Part shown: one piece after another, positions 1-7,678 of the stretch
Position numbering within the stretch: position 1 is the first letter of the stretch
Layout: each line of letters begins with the position of its first letter
Source of the DNA: JAXDBV01 sp034678415
Lineage (GTDB): Bacteria; Bacteroidota; Bacteroidia; Bacteroidales; VadinHA17
NCBI GenBank assembly: GCA_034678415.1
Contig: JAXDBV010000175.1
Coordinates: 1-21,056 of the forward strand
Reading direction: 5' to 3'
Length of the DNA: 21,056 bases
The notes under the pieces: model-generated
Told to the model about the DNA's origin: nothing
The model's database searches: none
The model's input: only the letters and a program-made list of their open reading frames with translations
Made by a program: the position numbers and the translations under genes

Positions 1-284
1 TCTGCGTAGAAAAACGCCCGGTAAATGCCTATGTCCACGAAGATCTGCCGGGTAGTGTCCGTTTCCATCCGCAGCGAAAAACAACCGTCATCTCCCGGCC
101 TTACTGTACCGATGGTTGTCCTTTCAGTGGTGAAGGGATTATCAAAGCAATAGAATTCAAGAACGACTCCTGTATAACCGGTATCGCACCCGGTGACCAG
201 TACATCGCTTCCATACAGAAAAGGGGTGAGACCCAGGAGAGCGAATAACAGGCCACAGCAGGAAAGTCTATTTGTTTTTTGCAT
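1..284 (-). CDS. Exported protein of unknown function, N-terminal part only
   Basis: Reading the minus strand from an ATG at 284 gives an open frame that runs off the left edge of the window after about 94 codons. The first ~25 residues look like a signal peptide: a short basic start (MQKTNR) and a hydrophobic stretch with LLFALLGLTPFL. No clear lipobox cysteine precedes the mature part, although there is a CC pair at residues 9-10. The visible mature region is beta-rich in character (VLVTGCDTGYTGVVLEFYCF) and could be the start of a carbohydrate-binding or DUF4369-like surface domain, but I do not recognise it. The ATG lies inside the last codons of coaD, overlapping by 17 bases in another frame, which suggests translational coupling and co-transcription. 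The call as a real gene rests on the signal peptide and uninterrupted frame. Confidence 0.6.
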   Translation of the reverse strand, partial: MQKTNRLSCCGLLFALLGLTPFLYGSDVLVTGCDTGYTGVVLEFYCFDNPFTTERTTIGTVRPGDDGCFSLRMETDTTRQIFVDIGIYRAFFYA

Positions 285-765
285 GCACGTCGCCGATCTT
301 AAAACTTATAAGGTCCCGGCTGTTGGGAAGGAAGATGCTTGCATCCCCTCCATGCATGATGATATCGCGCACAATGGTGGAATTGACGGAGGCATGTTCA
401 GGCGCTGTGAGCAGGAAGACGGATTCAATATCCGGGGCCATGGCTTTATTGGTTTGGGCGATAGCCCTTTCATACTCAAAATCGGCAGCCGTCCGTATTC
501 CCCTTAACAGGTACCGGGCATTAACCTTCCGGCAGTACTCAATGGTCAGGCCTTTAAAATAATCGACCGTTATCCGGGGCTCATCTTCAAATACCTGCCT
601 GATCCAGAGAAGACGCTTTTCGAGGGGGAAAAAGCCTTTCTTAATGGAATTATAGCCTATGGCAACAATGATCCGGTCAAACAGATACAGCCCGCGACGT
701 ACAATATTCTCATGACCGATGGTGATGGGATCAAAAGATCCCGGGAACAATGCAATTTTTTCCAT
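268..765 (-). CDS. coaD: Pantetheine-phosphate adenylyltransferase (phosphopantetheine adenylyltransferase)
   Basis: Joins ATP and 4'-phosphopantetheine to give dephospho-CoA, the fourth step of coenzyme A synthesis, in the cytosol. The nucleotidyltransferase signature is plain: FPGSFDP at residues 7-13 and the T-x-G-H motif at residues 15-18. Near the C terminus the sequence SVNSTIVRDI matches the family's conserved ISSTxVRE-type region that contacts ATP. The start is placed at 765 because this gives MEKIALFPGSFDP, the usual family N terminus, and a 165-residue protein of normal length; an in-frame ATG at 786 would add seven residues with no family support. It lies 47 bases after the LiaF-like gene on the same strand and overlaps the next gene by 17 bases, so the three are probably one transcript. 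Confidence 0.95.
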   Translation of the reverse strand: MEKIALFPGSFDPITIGHENIVRRGLYLFDRIIVAIGYNSIKKGFFPLEKRLLWIRQVFEDEPRITVDYFKGLTIEYCRKVNARYLLRGIRTAADFEYERAIAQTNKAMAPDIESVFLLTAPEHASVNSTIVRDIIMHGGDASIFLPNSRDLISFKIGDVHAKNK

Positions 766-812
766 TCGCCGCAGTTTTAAAAACATCTCTGGGAGGGCAG
801 CACCGGTATCAT

Positions 813-1355
813 TTAATGCGTGATCGTTATCTCGCCGAATATGGCATTGGCCTCGATGAACAGCGCCGGTTTTCCTCCTTCATAACCTGCGCTGCGGTAC
901 TCATTCGAACCGAAAACAGCCGTGTTGCCCCCGGGCATCCTTGCGGCACCAAACACAGCCGTGCCCTTCACTTCAAAGGGAACGGTCTCCGGTAAAATAA
1001 CCCTGGCCCCTCCAAACACAGCGTTGATCTTCAGGTTCCCCGGAAGCTGAGCGGAATCGAGCTCACTCAGATCATACACTGAACTTCCGAACACAGTATT
1101 GAACTCTCGGTAGTTCAACACGGAAAGCCGGTACGTCTTTTCCCCAAACAGAACGGTGTTCTCTTCCATCTTACCTCCCGGAAAGAAATGCCCTCCCAGG
1201 AATAACCTGATCCCGAGAAATATCAGTACAAGAGCAATGAACAAGCGGAACACCGGGATGTCGAGCTTGAATATAACTCTGATTATCAGGGCGATCCCAA
1301 TTATCAGGAATACCAAACCCCAGAATAAGCTTTGTCCCATTTTCATAATATCCAT
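813..1355 (-). CDS. LiaF-like membrane protein with FG-repeat C-terminal domain
   Basis: The N-terminal ~60 residues hold two hydrophobic helices (WGLVFLIIGIALIIRVIF and VFRLFIALVLIFLGIRLFLG) separated by a short loop, as in DUF5668/LiaF N-terminal domains. The rest is a soluble beta-rich domain in which the pattern [N/T]-x-[V/I/L]-F-G recurs six times, typical of the LiaF C-terminal (YvqF-type) fold. In Firmicutes LiaF restrains the LiaRS envelope-stress two-component system; here no sensor kinase or regulator is adjacent, so that role cannot be assumed. ATG codons at 1355, 1346 and 1340 are all possible, and a TTG at 1364 extends the frame; 1355 is chosen as the longest ATG form. It is first in a likely operon with coaD. 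Confidence 0.75.
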   Translation of the reverse strand: MDIMKMGQSLFWGLVFLIIGIALIIRVIFKLDIPVFRLFIALVLIFLGIRLFLGGHFFPGGKMEENTVLFGEKTYRLSVLNYREFNTVFGSSVYDLSELDSAQLPGNLKINAVFGGARVILPETVPFEVKGTAVFGAARMPGGNTAVFGSNEYRSAGYEGGKPALFIEANAIFGEITITH

Positions 1356-1514
1356 TAACTGCAATATGCCTTACTAAGGTACAAAAAACATCATACGTGT
1401 ATATTTTTATTGAGTGGATTATCAATTATTTTTTAATCAGGTATTAAAGAATATAACAATAGTTCAATTTTTTTTGTAAATTAGTTGAATGATATTTCAT
1501 TAACTGATGAGCCT

Positions 1515-1892
1515 GTGGAATCGTTTCTTTTGAAGGAGACCCATAAAACACCGATGGTTAAGATTGACCCCAAAGACGGAGTGATCCGGATTAAAGGCAA
1601 GTCCATTCCTGAAGATGGCAGTATATTTTATAAACCCATCCTCCTTGAATTAGATAAACTCAGCATCAATCCCCCGCAAAAGACAAAAGTCGATATCCAG
1701 CTTGAATATTTTAACACGAACTCGTCCAAATACCTGTACCAGATCTTCAAGAAGCTTGAAATAATGCACGGCAGCAAGTCACAGGTTGAAATCAACTGGT
1801 ACTATGAGATGGATGACTGGGATCTGATGGAGGCGGGGGAGGATTACCAGTCCATTCTTAACATTCCGTTCAATCTGGTTGAAATTGCCTAG
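1515..1892 (+). CDS. SiaC-like (DUF1987) regulatory phosphoprotein
   Basis: A 125-residue protein of the SiaC/DUF1987 family. The family N-terminal pattern M-E-x-L-x-x-K-x-T-x-x-T-P followed by I-x-F/P-D appears as MESFLLKETHKTPMVKIDP, which argues for the GTG at 1515 over the TTG at 1485 (bounded by an in-frame TAG at 1482) or the internal ATG at 1554. The sequence LEYFNTNSSK follows; counted from the GTG, its threonine is residue 68, the position reported as the phosphorylated threonine in Pseudomonas aeruginosa SiaC. There, SiaB phosphorylates and SiaA dephosphorylates SiaC, which when unphosphorylated activates the diguanylate cyclase SiaD. None of those partners is in this window. The gene is convergent with lon, with 20 bases between stops and no visible terminator. 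Confidence 0.8.
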   Translation: MESFLLKETHKTPMVKIDPKDGVIRIKGKSIPEDGSIFYKPILLELDKLSINPPQKTKVDIQLEYFNTNSSKYLYQIFKKLEIMHGSKSQVEINWYYEMDDWDLMEAGEDYQSILNIPFNLVEIA

Positions 1893-1912
1893 ATCCTTTC
1901 CGTTGCGGTCAT

Positions 1913-4363
1913 TCATTGAACCGCCGCCGTCTTTTTTACTTTTTGTTTCAGCAAAGAGAGTTCCGCCACTTCCAGTATGTCATTCACATAATGAAACTTC
2001 AGACCTTTCAGGTAGATATCCTTGATCTGTTCCACATCTTTCCGGTTTTCGTCGGAGAGAATGATTTCTTTTATGTTCGCCCGTTTTGCGGCCAGAATTT
2101 TCTCCTTGATACCCCCTACCGGCAGAATTTTCCCCCGTAAGGTGATTTCTCCTGTCATGGCTATGTTCTTTTTCACCTTGCGCTGGGTGAAAGCCGATAC
2201 CATGGAAATAACCATGGTGATGCCGGCCGACGGGCCGTCTTTGGGTATTGCCCCTTCGGGCACATGCACGTGTACATTCCACTGATTGGAGAAGTCTTCC
2301 GGGAGATGAAGTTCACGCGCATGTGCTTTGATAAATTCCAATGCAATGACGGCTGATTCCTTCATCACTTCCCCGATATTACCGGTGATGGTGAGATTCC
2401 CCTTGCCCTTGCTCAGGCTTGTTTCCACAAACAGGATCTGCCCGCCAAGTGCCGTCCAGGCCAGGCCGGTCACTACCCCGGCAAAATCATTCCCTTCATA
2501 AATATCCTTCTTGTATTCTCGAGGCCCAAGGAACTTTCTCACATCGGCCAGGCTCACTTCTTTCCCTATCTTCTCATCAAAGGCCAGTTTCCTGGCAAGG
2601 TTTCTCACCACCTTGGCAATCTTTTTGTCCAGCTCTCTTACTCCCGATTCACGCGTATGGTTCTCGATCATGTACTCGATCACCCTGGGAGGGAAGACTA
2701 CCCTGTCTTTCTCGAGGCCATGGTTCTCGAGCTGCTTCGGTACCAGGTGACGGCGGGCGATCTGTAACTTTTCTTCCACAATATACCCGGTGATCTCGAT
2801 CATCTCCATCCGGTCACGCAAGGCAGGATGGATTGTGGCAACCGTGTTGGCCGTGGCAATGAACAGAACACGCGACAAGTCGTATTCCATCTCAAGGTAA
2901 TTATCATAGAAGGAAACGTTTTGTTCAGGGTCGAGTACTTCCAGAAGGGCCGATGCCGGATCGCCGTGCACATCCCTCCCCACCTTGTCGATCTCATCAA
3001 GGATGAACACGGGGTTTGACGATTTTGCCTTCTTGATGTTCTGCACAATCCTTCCGGGCATGGCCCCTATATAGGTCTTGCGGTGACCGCGGATTTCAGC
3101 CTCATCGTGCAAACCACCCAGCGACATGCGCACGTAATTCCTCCCCAGCGCTTTGGCAACCGACTTGCCCAGGGAGGTCTTTCCCACACCCGGAGGACCA
3201 TACAGGCAGAGAATGGGCGCTTTCATATCACCCTTCAGTTTCAGCACCGCCAGGTGTTCAAGTATACGCTCCTTCACGTTATCAAGCCCGAAATGATCCT
3301 CATCAAGGATCTTCTGTGCCCTTTTCATGTCAAAGTTGTCAATGGTATATTCGCCCCAGGGCAGGTCAAGAAGGGTTTGCACATAGTTTATCTGCACCGA
3401 ATATTCACCGGCGGCCGGATTCATACGGTACAGCTTGTTCACCTCTTTATCAAATACTTTCGTCACCTCGGCGCTCCATTTCTTCTCCTTGGCCCTGGTC
3501 TTCAACTCTTCAATCTCCTGTTCAAGGGGATTCCCCCCCAGCTCATCCTGTATGGTCTTCATCTGCTGGTGCAGAAGGAACTCACGCTGTTGCTGCTCCA
3601 GATCCAACTTCACCTTGGCCTGTATGTCCTTCTTCAGCTCCAGCATCTGTATCTGCCTGGTAAGATACTCCAGCAGTTGTATGCCGCGGGCCTTCAGCTT
3701 GTCCGTTTCAAGTAGTTTTTGTTTTTCTTCCACCTTCACATCGGAGTTGGAACTGATAAAATTGACCAGAAAGGTGGAGCTCTCGATGTTTTTCACGGCG
3801 AACGAAGCTTCAGGCGGAATGTTTGACGAGAGCTTGATGATCTTAAGCGACAGGTCCCTGAGCGAACTGATGATGGCTTCATACTCCTTGTCGTCCTTGT
3901 CGGGAATAATGTCAGGAATGGCTTTTACACGAGCGGTAAGATAGGGATCCTCACCGATCGGTTCCTGGATCCTGAAACGGCGTTTCCCCTGAATGATCAC
4001 AGAAGTGGTATTGTCGGGCATCTCAAGGATCTTTACAACATGGGCCAGCGTACCAACGGTATATATGTCCTTAAACCCCGGGAATTCCTCGGTAGGATCT
4101 TTTTGAGCAACCGTGCCGACGATCCGGTCCTTCTTGTATATTTCCCGAACCAGGGAGAGTGACTTGTCACGCCCCACAGTGATGGGGATAATAACCCCTG
4201 GAAACAACACCGTGTTTCTTAACGGTAAAATGGGAATGGTATCAGGCACCCTTGATTTTTGAAGGGAATCTTCGTCTTCCTCCGTGATCAGAGGAATAAA
4301 ATCCGCCTCCTCGTTCCTGTCACCTGTCAGTAGAAGAGCTCTGTAATGTAAGTCTTTTTTCAA
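1913..4363 (-). CDS. lon: ATP-dependent protease La (Lon)
   Basis: A cytosolic AAA+ serine protease that degrades damaged and regulatory proteins. Domain order is complete: LAN substrate-binding domain from about residue 42 (IPILPLRNTVLFPG), coiled middle region ~210-345, AAA+ module with Walker A GPPGVGKT at 389-396 and Walker B PVFILDEIDK at 451-460, and the protease domain at the C terminus. The catalytic dyad is visible: Ser712 in KDGPSAGI and Lys755 in the GGIKEK stretch, 43 residues apart as in E. coli Lon (Ser679/Lys722). The length of 816 residues is normal for Bacteroidetes Lon. The ATG at 4363 is preceded by a GGAGG-like stretch, and a TAAATTTG box lies about 57 bases upstream. It is transcribed alone, downstream of the rpmE2 terminator. 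Confidence 0.97.
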   Translation of the reverse strand: MKKDLHYRALLLTGDRNEEADFIPLITEEDEDSLQKSRVPDTIPILPLRNTVLFPGVIIPITVGRDKSLSLVREIYKKDRIVGTVAQKDPTEEFPGFKDIYTVGTLAHVVKILEMPDNTTSVIIQGKRRFRIQEPIGEDPYLTARVKAIPDIIPDKDDKEYEAIISSLRDLSLKIIKLSSNIPPEASFAVKNIESSTFLVNFISSNSDVKVEEKQKLLETDKLKARGIQLLEYLTRQIQMLELKKDIQAKVKLDLEQQQREFLLHQQMKTIQDELGGNPLEQEIEELKTRAKEKKWSAEVTKVFDKEVNKLYRMNPAAGEYSVQINYVQTLLDLPWGEYTIDNFDMKRAQKILDEDHFGLDNVKERILEHLAVLKLKGDMKAPILCLYGPPGVGKTSLGKSVAKALGRNYVRMSLGGLHDEAEIRGHRKTYIGAMPGRIVQNIKKAKSSNPVFILDEIDKVGRDVHGDPASALLEVLDPEQNVSFYDNYLEMEYDLSRVLFIATANTVATIHPALRDRMEMIEITGYIVEEKLQIARRHLVPKQLENHGLEKDRVVFPPRVIEYMIENHTRESGVRELDKKIAKVVRNLARKLAFDEKIGKEVSLADVRKFLGPREYKKDIYEGNDFAGVVTGLAWTALGGQILFVETSLSKGKGNLTITGNIGEVMKESAVIALEFIKAHARELHLPEDFSNQWNVHVHVPEGAIPKDGPSAGITMVISMVSAFTQRKVKKNIAMTGEITLRGKILPVGGIKEKILAAKRANIKEIILSDENRKDVEQIKDIYLKGLKFHYVNDILEVAELSLLKQKVKKTAAVQ

Positions 4364-4419
4364 TCCCTAATCCTCCAAATATTGATCATCCACCCTGAAT
4401 AAATTCCGGAAATGAAGCC

Positions 4420-4427
4420 CAAATTTA
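4420..4427 (-). promoter_or_regulatory. Candidate -7 promoter box for lon
   Basis: On the minus strand this reads TAAATTTG, a full match to the Bacteroidetes -7 consensus TAnnTTTG. It would start transcription near 4414 and give a ~50-base leader before the lon ATG. No clear -33 TTTG is found at the usual spacing, so support is partial. Confidence 0.35.
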
Positions 4428-4467
4428 ATACATTTTACAGTGAAATCGCCCCCAGGGTTACAAGGAC

Positions 4468-4494
4468 AAAAAAGCCCCTGTAAATGAGGGGCTT
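4468..4494 (-). terminator. Rho-independent terminator after rpmE2
   Basis: On the minus strand, 17 bases past the L31 stop, AAGCCCCT and AGGGGCTT form a perfect stem around a seven-base loop, followed directly by a run of T residues. It separates rpmE2 from lon. Confidence 0.88.
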
Positions 4495-4511
4495 ATAATA
4501 ATTATGACGGC

Positions 4512-4778
4512 TTACTTCTTCTTCTTTTCCATATGCGACTTGTACCTGTTCATATACTTATCCACACGTCCTGCGGTATCAACAAGCTTCATCTTGCCGG
4601 TGTAAAAGGGATGAGAAGTGTTGGAGATTTCCAGCTTCACCAGTGGGTATTCCTGCCCGTCTTCCATGGTAATGGTCTCCTTCGACTGCGCTGCCGAACG
4701 CGTAATGAAGGTATAGCCGTTTGACATATCCTTGAAAACAACAAGCCTGTAATTCTTCGGATGAATATCTTTTTTCAT
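4512..4778 (-). CDS. rpmE2: 50S ribosomal protein L31, type B
   Basis: A small basic protein of the large ribosomal subunit. The 88-residue sequence starts MKKDIHPKNYRLVVFKD and has the family features NGYTFITRS, LEISNTSHPFYTGK and VDTAGRVDKYMNRY, ending in a lysine-rich tail. It contains no cysteine, so it is the zinc-free type B (C-minus) paralogue, the form usual in Bacteroidetes and elsewhere induced when zinc is scarce. The gene has a textbook Bacteroidetes promoter starting right after the upstream GNAT gene and its own hairpin terminator, so it can be expressed independently of its neighbours. No zinc-repressor operator is obvious between promoter and start. Confidence 0.95.
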   Translation of the reverse strand: MKKDIHPKNYRLVVFKDMSNGYTFITRSAAQSKETITMEDGQEYPLVKLEISNTSHPFYTGKMKLVDTAGRVDKYMNRYKSHMEKKKK

Positions 4779-4807
4779 ATTATCAAATATTATTTCATCA
4801 AGGGTTG

Positions 4808-4838
4808 CAAAATTAACGATACTTTTTGAAATAGCAAA
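4808..4838 (-). promoter_or_regulatory. Bacteroidetes-type promoter of rpmE2
   Basis: On the minus strand TTTG (4838-4835) is followed after exactly 19 bases by TAATTTTG (4815-4808). This matches the Bacteroidetes primary sigma factor consensus TTTG-N19-TAnnTTTG with no mismatch. Predicted transcription start is about 4802, leaving a leader of about 24 bases before the ATG at 4778. Confidence 0.65.
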
Positions 4839-4840
4839 CG

Positions 4841-6055
4841 TTACACTTTTCTTTCTTTGGTTGCTGCGGGCTTGCTGATCATATAACCTACCTCTTCAAT
4901 GTATCGCTTGAAGGGAGCTTGGGTATCAAACATGTACCGGTAGGTGATATGCGTCTTAACATGTTGTGCACCAATAGCTTCGTAGATTGATCTCATGCGG
5001 GGATTATAATCTCCCACCCACGACAGTTCCAGTTCCCTGTAGTATTTTTTTCGCTGGAACACCTCAAAAAGTTTCCTGAAAATGACCGTTTCAAGGCCGA
5101 TATTCTGGTATTGGGGCAGGACCCCGGCCAGAAAGGCCCTGATCCGCGTCATGGTATGTTTCCTCTTCAGGTACACGAATTTCAACATGTTGATGAGGTG
5201 CATACGTCCGTCCAGGTGTTTCAGTATCTGGTTCAGATCGGGGAAAAGGACATAGAATGCAACCGCTTCATCCTTGTAATAGACAAACCAGATAAGCTCC
5301 TCGTCAACCACGGCTTTCGCTTCCTTCAGCACCTTGTATACCTCCGCTTTTTCCAGGGGCACATAATCATCCTTGTAACTTGACCATGTCTTATTGTAAA
5401 TGGAGATCATGTCATTCACATACTTCTCCGCTTCCCGGTAGCTGAAATGCCGGTAATCATAACCTGGTTTCCGTGATACCCATTCCAAGATCTTCTCAAA
5501 CCTTTCCGGAAAGGAGAGGACGACAGTGAGATCCCTGTGGTAACTGTATTGTTCGAAATAGTTGCGGAACCCGTAGTTTTCGAAAAGTTTCTGATAATAG
5601 GGAAAGTTATAGGGCATACCGAAGCCCTGCTGCATGAATCCTTTCACCAGTAATCCCCAGTGATTGTTGTTCTCACCGAAGTTGATAGGGCCGTCCATGG
5701 CTTTCATGTCCCTGGTCACAAGCCATTCGCGGGAAACATCAAATAACATTCCGGCAGCCTCTTGATCGTCAATGCATTCAAAAAAACCAATCCCTCCCAC
5801 TGGCTGTGGATATTCTTTTGCACGTGCCCGGTCAATGAAGGCAGCAATGCGTCCTGTAAGCCTACCCTTTTGATCCGTAAGAATCCAGCGCATCGCCTCG
5901 CCCCTCATAAAAGCTGTATTCCTCGCCGGATCAAATATGCCTTCAATAGTATTGTCCAGAGGGCAAACCCAGTGCGGATCATTCCTGTATAGTTCCTTCG
6001 GGACCTGCAGAAACTGTCTCCTGGTCAACTTGTCGGTTACTTCAATAATCTTCAT
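4841..6055 (-). CDS. GNAT-fold N-acyltransferase-like protein of unknown substrate
   Basis: A 404-residue soluble protein. The N-terminal region has the pattern found in a widespread group of long GNAT-superfamily proteins: VPKELYRNDPHWVCPL at about residues 18-33, then FDPARNTAFMRGEA and GRLTGRIAAFIDRA, where the family has its first acceptor-side strands. The C-terminal half (residues ~215-400) resembles an acyl-CoA-binding GNAT domain, including YQNIGLETVIFRKLFE, and LSWVGDYNPRMRSIYEAIGA, the typical late-helix region. Some related long GNAT proteins have been reported as bacterial ceramide synthases, but nothing here fixes a substrate. It lies 30 bases downstream of the class V aminotransferase on the same strand, so the two are probably co-transcribed and may act in one pathway. 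Confidence 0.65.
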   Translation of the reverse strand: MKIIEVTDKLTRRQFLQVPKELYRNDPHWVCPLDNTIEGIFDPARNTAFMRGEAMRWILTDQKGRLTGRIAAFIDRARAKEYPQPVGGIGFFECIDDQEAAGMLFDVSREWLVTRDMKAMDGPINFGENNNHWGLLVKGFMQQGFGMPYNFPYYQKLFENYGFRNYFEQYSYHRDLTVVLSFPERFEKILEWVSRKPGYDYRHFSYREAEKYVNDMISIYNKTWSSYKDDYVPLEKAEVYKVLKEAKAVVDEELIWFVYYKDEAVAFYVLFPDLNQILKHLDGRMHLINMLKFVYLKRKHTMTRIRAFLAGVLPQYQNIGLETVIFRKLFEVFQRKKYYRELELSWVGDYNPRMRSIYEAIGAQHVKTHITYRYMFDTQAPFKRYIEEVGYMISKPAATKERKV

Positions 6056-6085
6056 TTGGTTCAGGTTATGATTGAGGTTTTGAAG

Positions 6086-7549
6086 TTATAATGTAAACCA
6101 TTCCTTCAGAAATCCATCCTGCCTGAAAGAACGGTGTGTGAATTCATTTGTCCTCCTGTTGTAATGGTAATCGGAAGCCCATGATCTGTAATGGTTCACA
6201 ATCTCCCGTATGGCATGCATGATGTAATGCACCTCCTCATCGGTATTGACAGGATGCAATGACATTCTGACCCACCCCGGTTTGGTGGAAAGATCGCCCG
6301 AGGTTATCCTGTCGGTGATCTCTTTCGACTTTTCGCAACTTACCTCAAGGAGGTAATGTCCATAAGTCCCGGCACATACACATCCTCCACGCATCTGGAT
6401 ACCGAAACGGTCACTCAACAGCTTGACGAAAAGATTATAGTGAATCTCCGGATGGTAGAAGGATAAAATCCTCAGTTTCTCCCTGGCATTAATCGCAAGG
6501 ATTCTGATGGAAGGGATCTGTTCCAGTTCATTCATGGCCAGCTGTAACAGTTCATGTTCCCTCTGCCGGATCTTTTCCACCCCCATCTCTTCTTTCAGGC
6601 GGACAGCAAGTGCTCCGCGGATAGCCTGAATAAATCCTGGTGTCCCGCCGTCTTCCCGCATCTCAATATCATCAATATACTTGTATTCCCCCCACGGGTT
6701 GGTCCAGTCGACGGTCCCTCCGCCGGGATCATCGGGCACCGTGCTCCTGTACAACTTTGAGTCAAAGACAATGACACCCGAGGAGCCGGGTCCGCCCAGA
6801 AACTTATGCGGTGAAAAATAAACGGCATCCAGCTTCTGCATCGGATCAGGAGGGTGCATATCAATCGTGACATAAGGAGCGACGGCGGCAAAATCAACAA
6901 AGGCAATCCCCCCGTATTCATGCATGATTTTCGCCAGCTCATGGTAGGGTGGAATGATCCCCGTCACGTTCGATCCGGCCGTGAACGCCCCAATCTTGAA
7001 CTTCCTGCCGGAATACCTGTCAAGCTGCCTGCAAAGTTCCCCCGGATCTACCAGTAAATTCCTGTCGGGCTGCAGCACCACTACATCGGCAATGGTTTCA
7101 TACCATGAGGTGTGGTTCGAGTGATGCTCCATATGCGTGACAAACACCACAGGTTTGTCAACTTCCCTCAGGCACTGCCTGTGCAACAGCATACCACAGC
7201 CCTTCAGCCCCAGTATCCTCTGGAGCTTATTCACTACTGAGGTCATCCCCGAACCGGCAGTGATGATCACATCGTCCTGACCGGCATGAACATGTTCCTT
7301 GATAATATTATGTGCGTAATTATAGCAGGAGGTCATGCGCGAGCCTGTTTCACTGGTCCCGGTATGGGTATTGCCCACAAAAGGACCAAATGAGGAGAGG
7401 ATCTTCTCTTCTATCGGGCCATATAATCGGCCGCTGGCAATCCAGTCGGTATAGATAAGTTTCCTGATTCCGTAAGGCGAGCGGAACGAGGCATCAACCC
7501 CCACAATATGCTTACGGAACCGGCTGAAATATGTCTCAAGTGACCCCAT
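6086..7549 (-). CDS. Class V PLP-dependent aminotransferase (cysteine desulfurase-like)
   Basis: A fold-type I PLP enzyme of the class V aminotransferase / SufS-like group, 487 residues. Visible residues: THMEHHSNHTSW at about 138-149 (ring-stacking histidine region), Asp219 in AFVDFAAVAP (pyridine nitrogen contact), and SPHKFLGGPG with Lys249 as the Schiff-base lysine. Near 388-394 the sequence RGGCVCAG resembles the region bearing the reactive cysteine of SufS-type desulfurases and the equivalent loop in molybdenum cofactor sulfurases. About 60 residues beyond the fold (WASDYHYNRRTNEFTH onward) form an extension that I do not recognise. No Suf or Isc partner is nearby, so assigning cysteine desulfurase activity would be premature; isopenicillin N epimerase-like or other lyase activity is equally possible. 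Confidence 0.78.
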   Translation of the reverse strand: MGSLETYFSRFRKHIVGVDASFRSPYGIRKLIYTDWIASGRLYGPIEEKILSSFGPFVGNTHTGTSETGSRMTSCYNYAHNIIKEHVHAGQDDVIITAGSGMTSVVNKLQRILGLKGCGMLLHRQCLREVDKPVVFVTHMEHHSNHTSWYETIADVVVLQPDRNLLVDPGELCRQLDRYSGRKFKIGAFTAGSNVTGIIPPYHELAKIMHEYGGIAFVDFAAVAPYVTIDMHPPDPMQKLDAVYFSPHKFLGGPGSSGVIVFDSKLYRSTVPDDPGGGTVDWTNPWGEYKYIDDIEMREDGGTPGFIQAIRGALAVRLKEEMGVEKIRQREHELLQLAMNELEQIPSIRILAINAREKLRILSFYHPEIHYNLFVKLLSDRFGIQMRGGCVCAGTYGHYLLEVSCEKSKEITDRITSGDLSTKPGWVRMSLHPVNTDEEVHYIMHAIREIVNHYRSWASDYHYNRRTNEFTHRSFRQDGFLKEWFTL

Positions 7550-7622
7550 GAATGCGTTTCTTCAGGCCTATTTCACTGGTGATAATACCGCAGGAATGAA
7601 CCGTTCATGCGCTTTATCCATT

Positions 7623-7630
7623 CAAATATA
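7623..7630 (-). promoter_or_regulatory. Candidate -7 promoter box for the aminotransferase/GNAT operon
   Basis: On the minus strand this reads TATATTTG, a full match to TAnnTTTG, in the 129-base gap between the flippase and the aminotransferase. Predicted start is near 7617, a ~68-base leader. No good -33 element was found. Confidence 0.35.
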
Positions 7631-7678
7631 ACATGCTTTTTTTATTTCCGCATATCCCGTAATCCATGCTCTCTGGCA

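Noticed and set aside
193..507. Plus-strand frame across the coaD end
   Set aside because: Antisense to coaD and to the exported-protein frame, with no domain or start signal.
1369..1379. Palindrome CCTTA-C-TAAGG upstream of the LiaF-like gene
   Set aside because: Eleven bases of symmetry in an AT-rich gap is easily chance, and it has no second copy or promoter alignment.
3083..3944. Long plus-strand open frames (210 and 169 residues) opposite lon
   Set aside because: They lie wholly antisense to the well-supported lon gene, have no recognisable domain, and show the odd composition expected of a frame shadowing a real gene.
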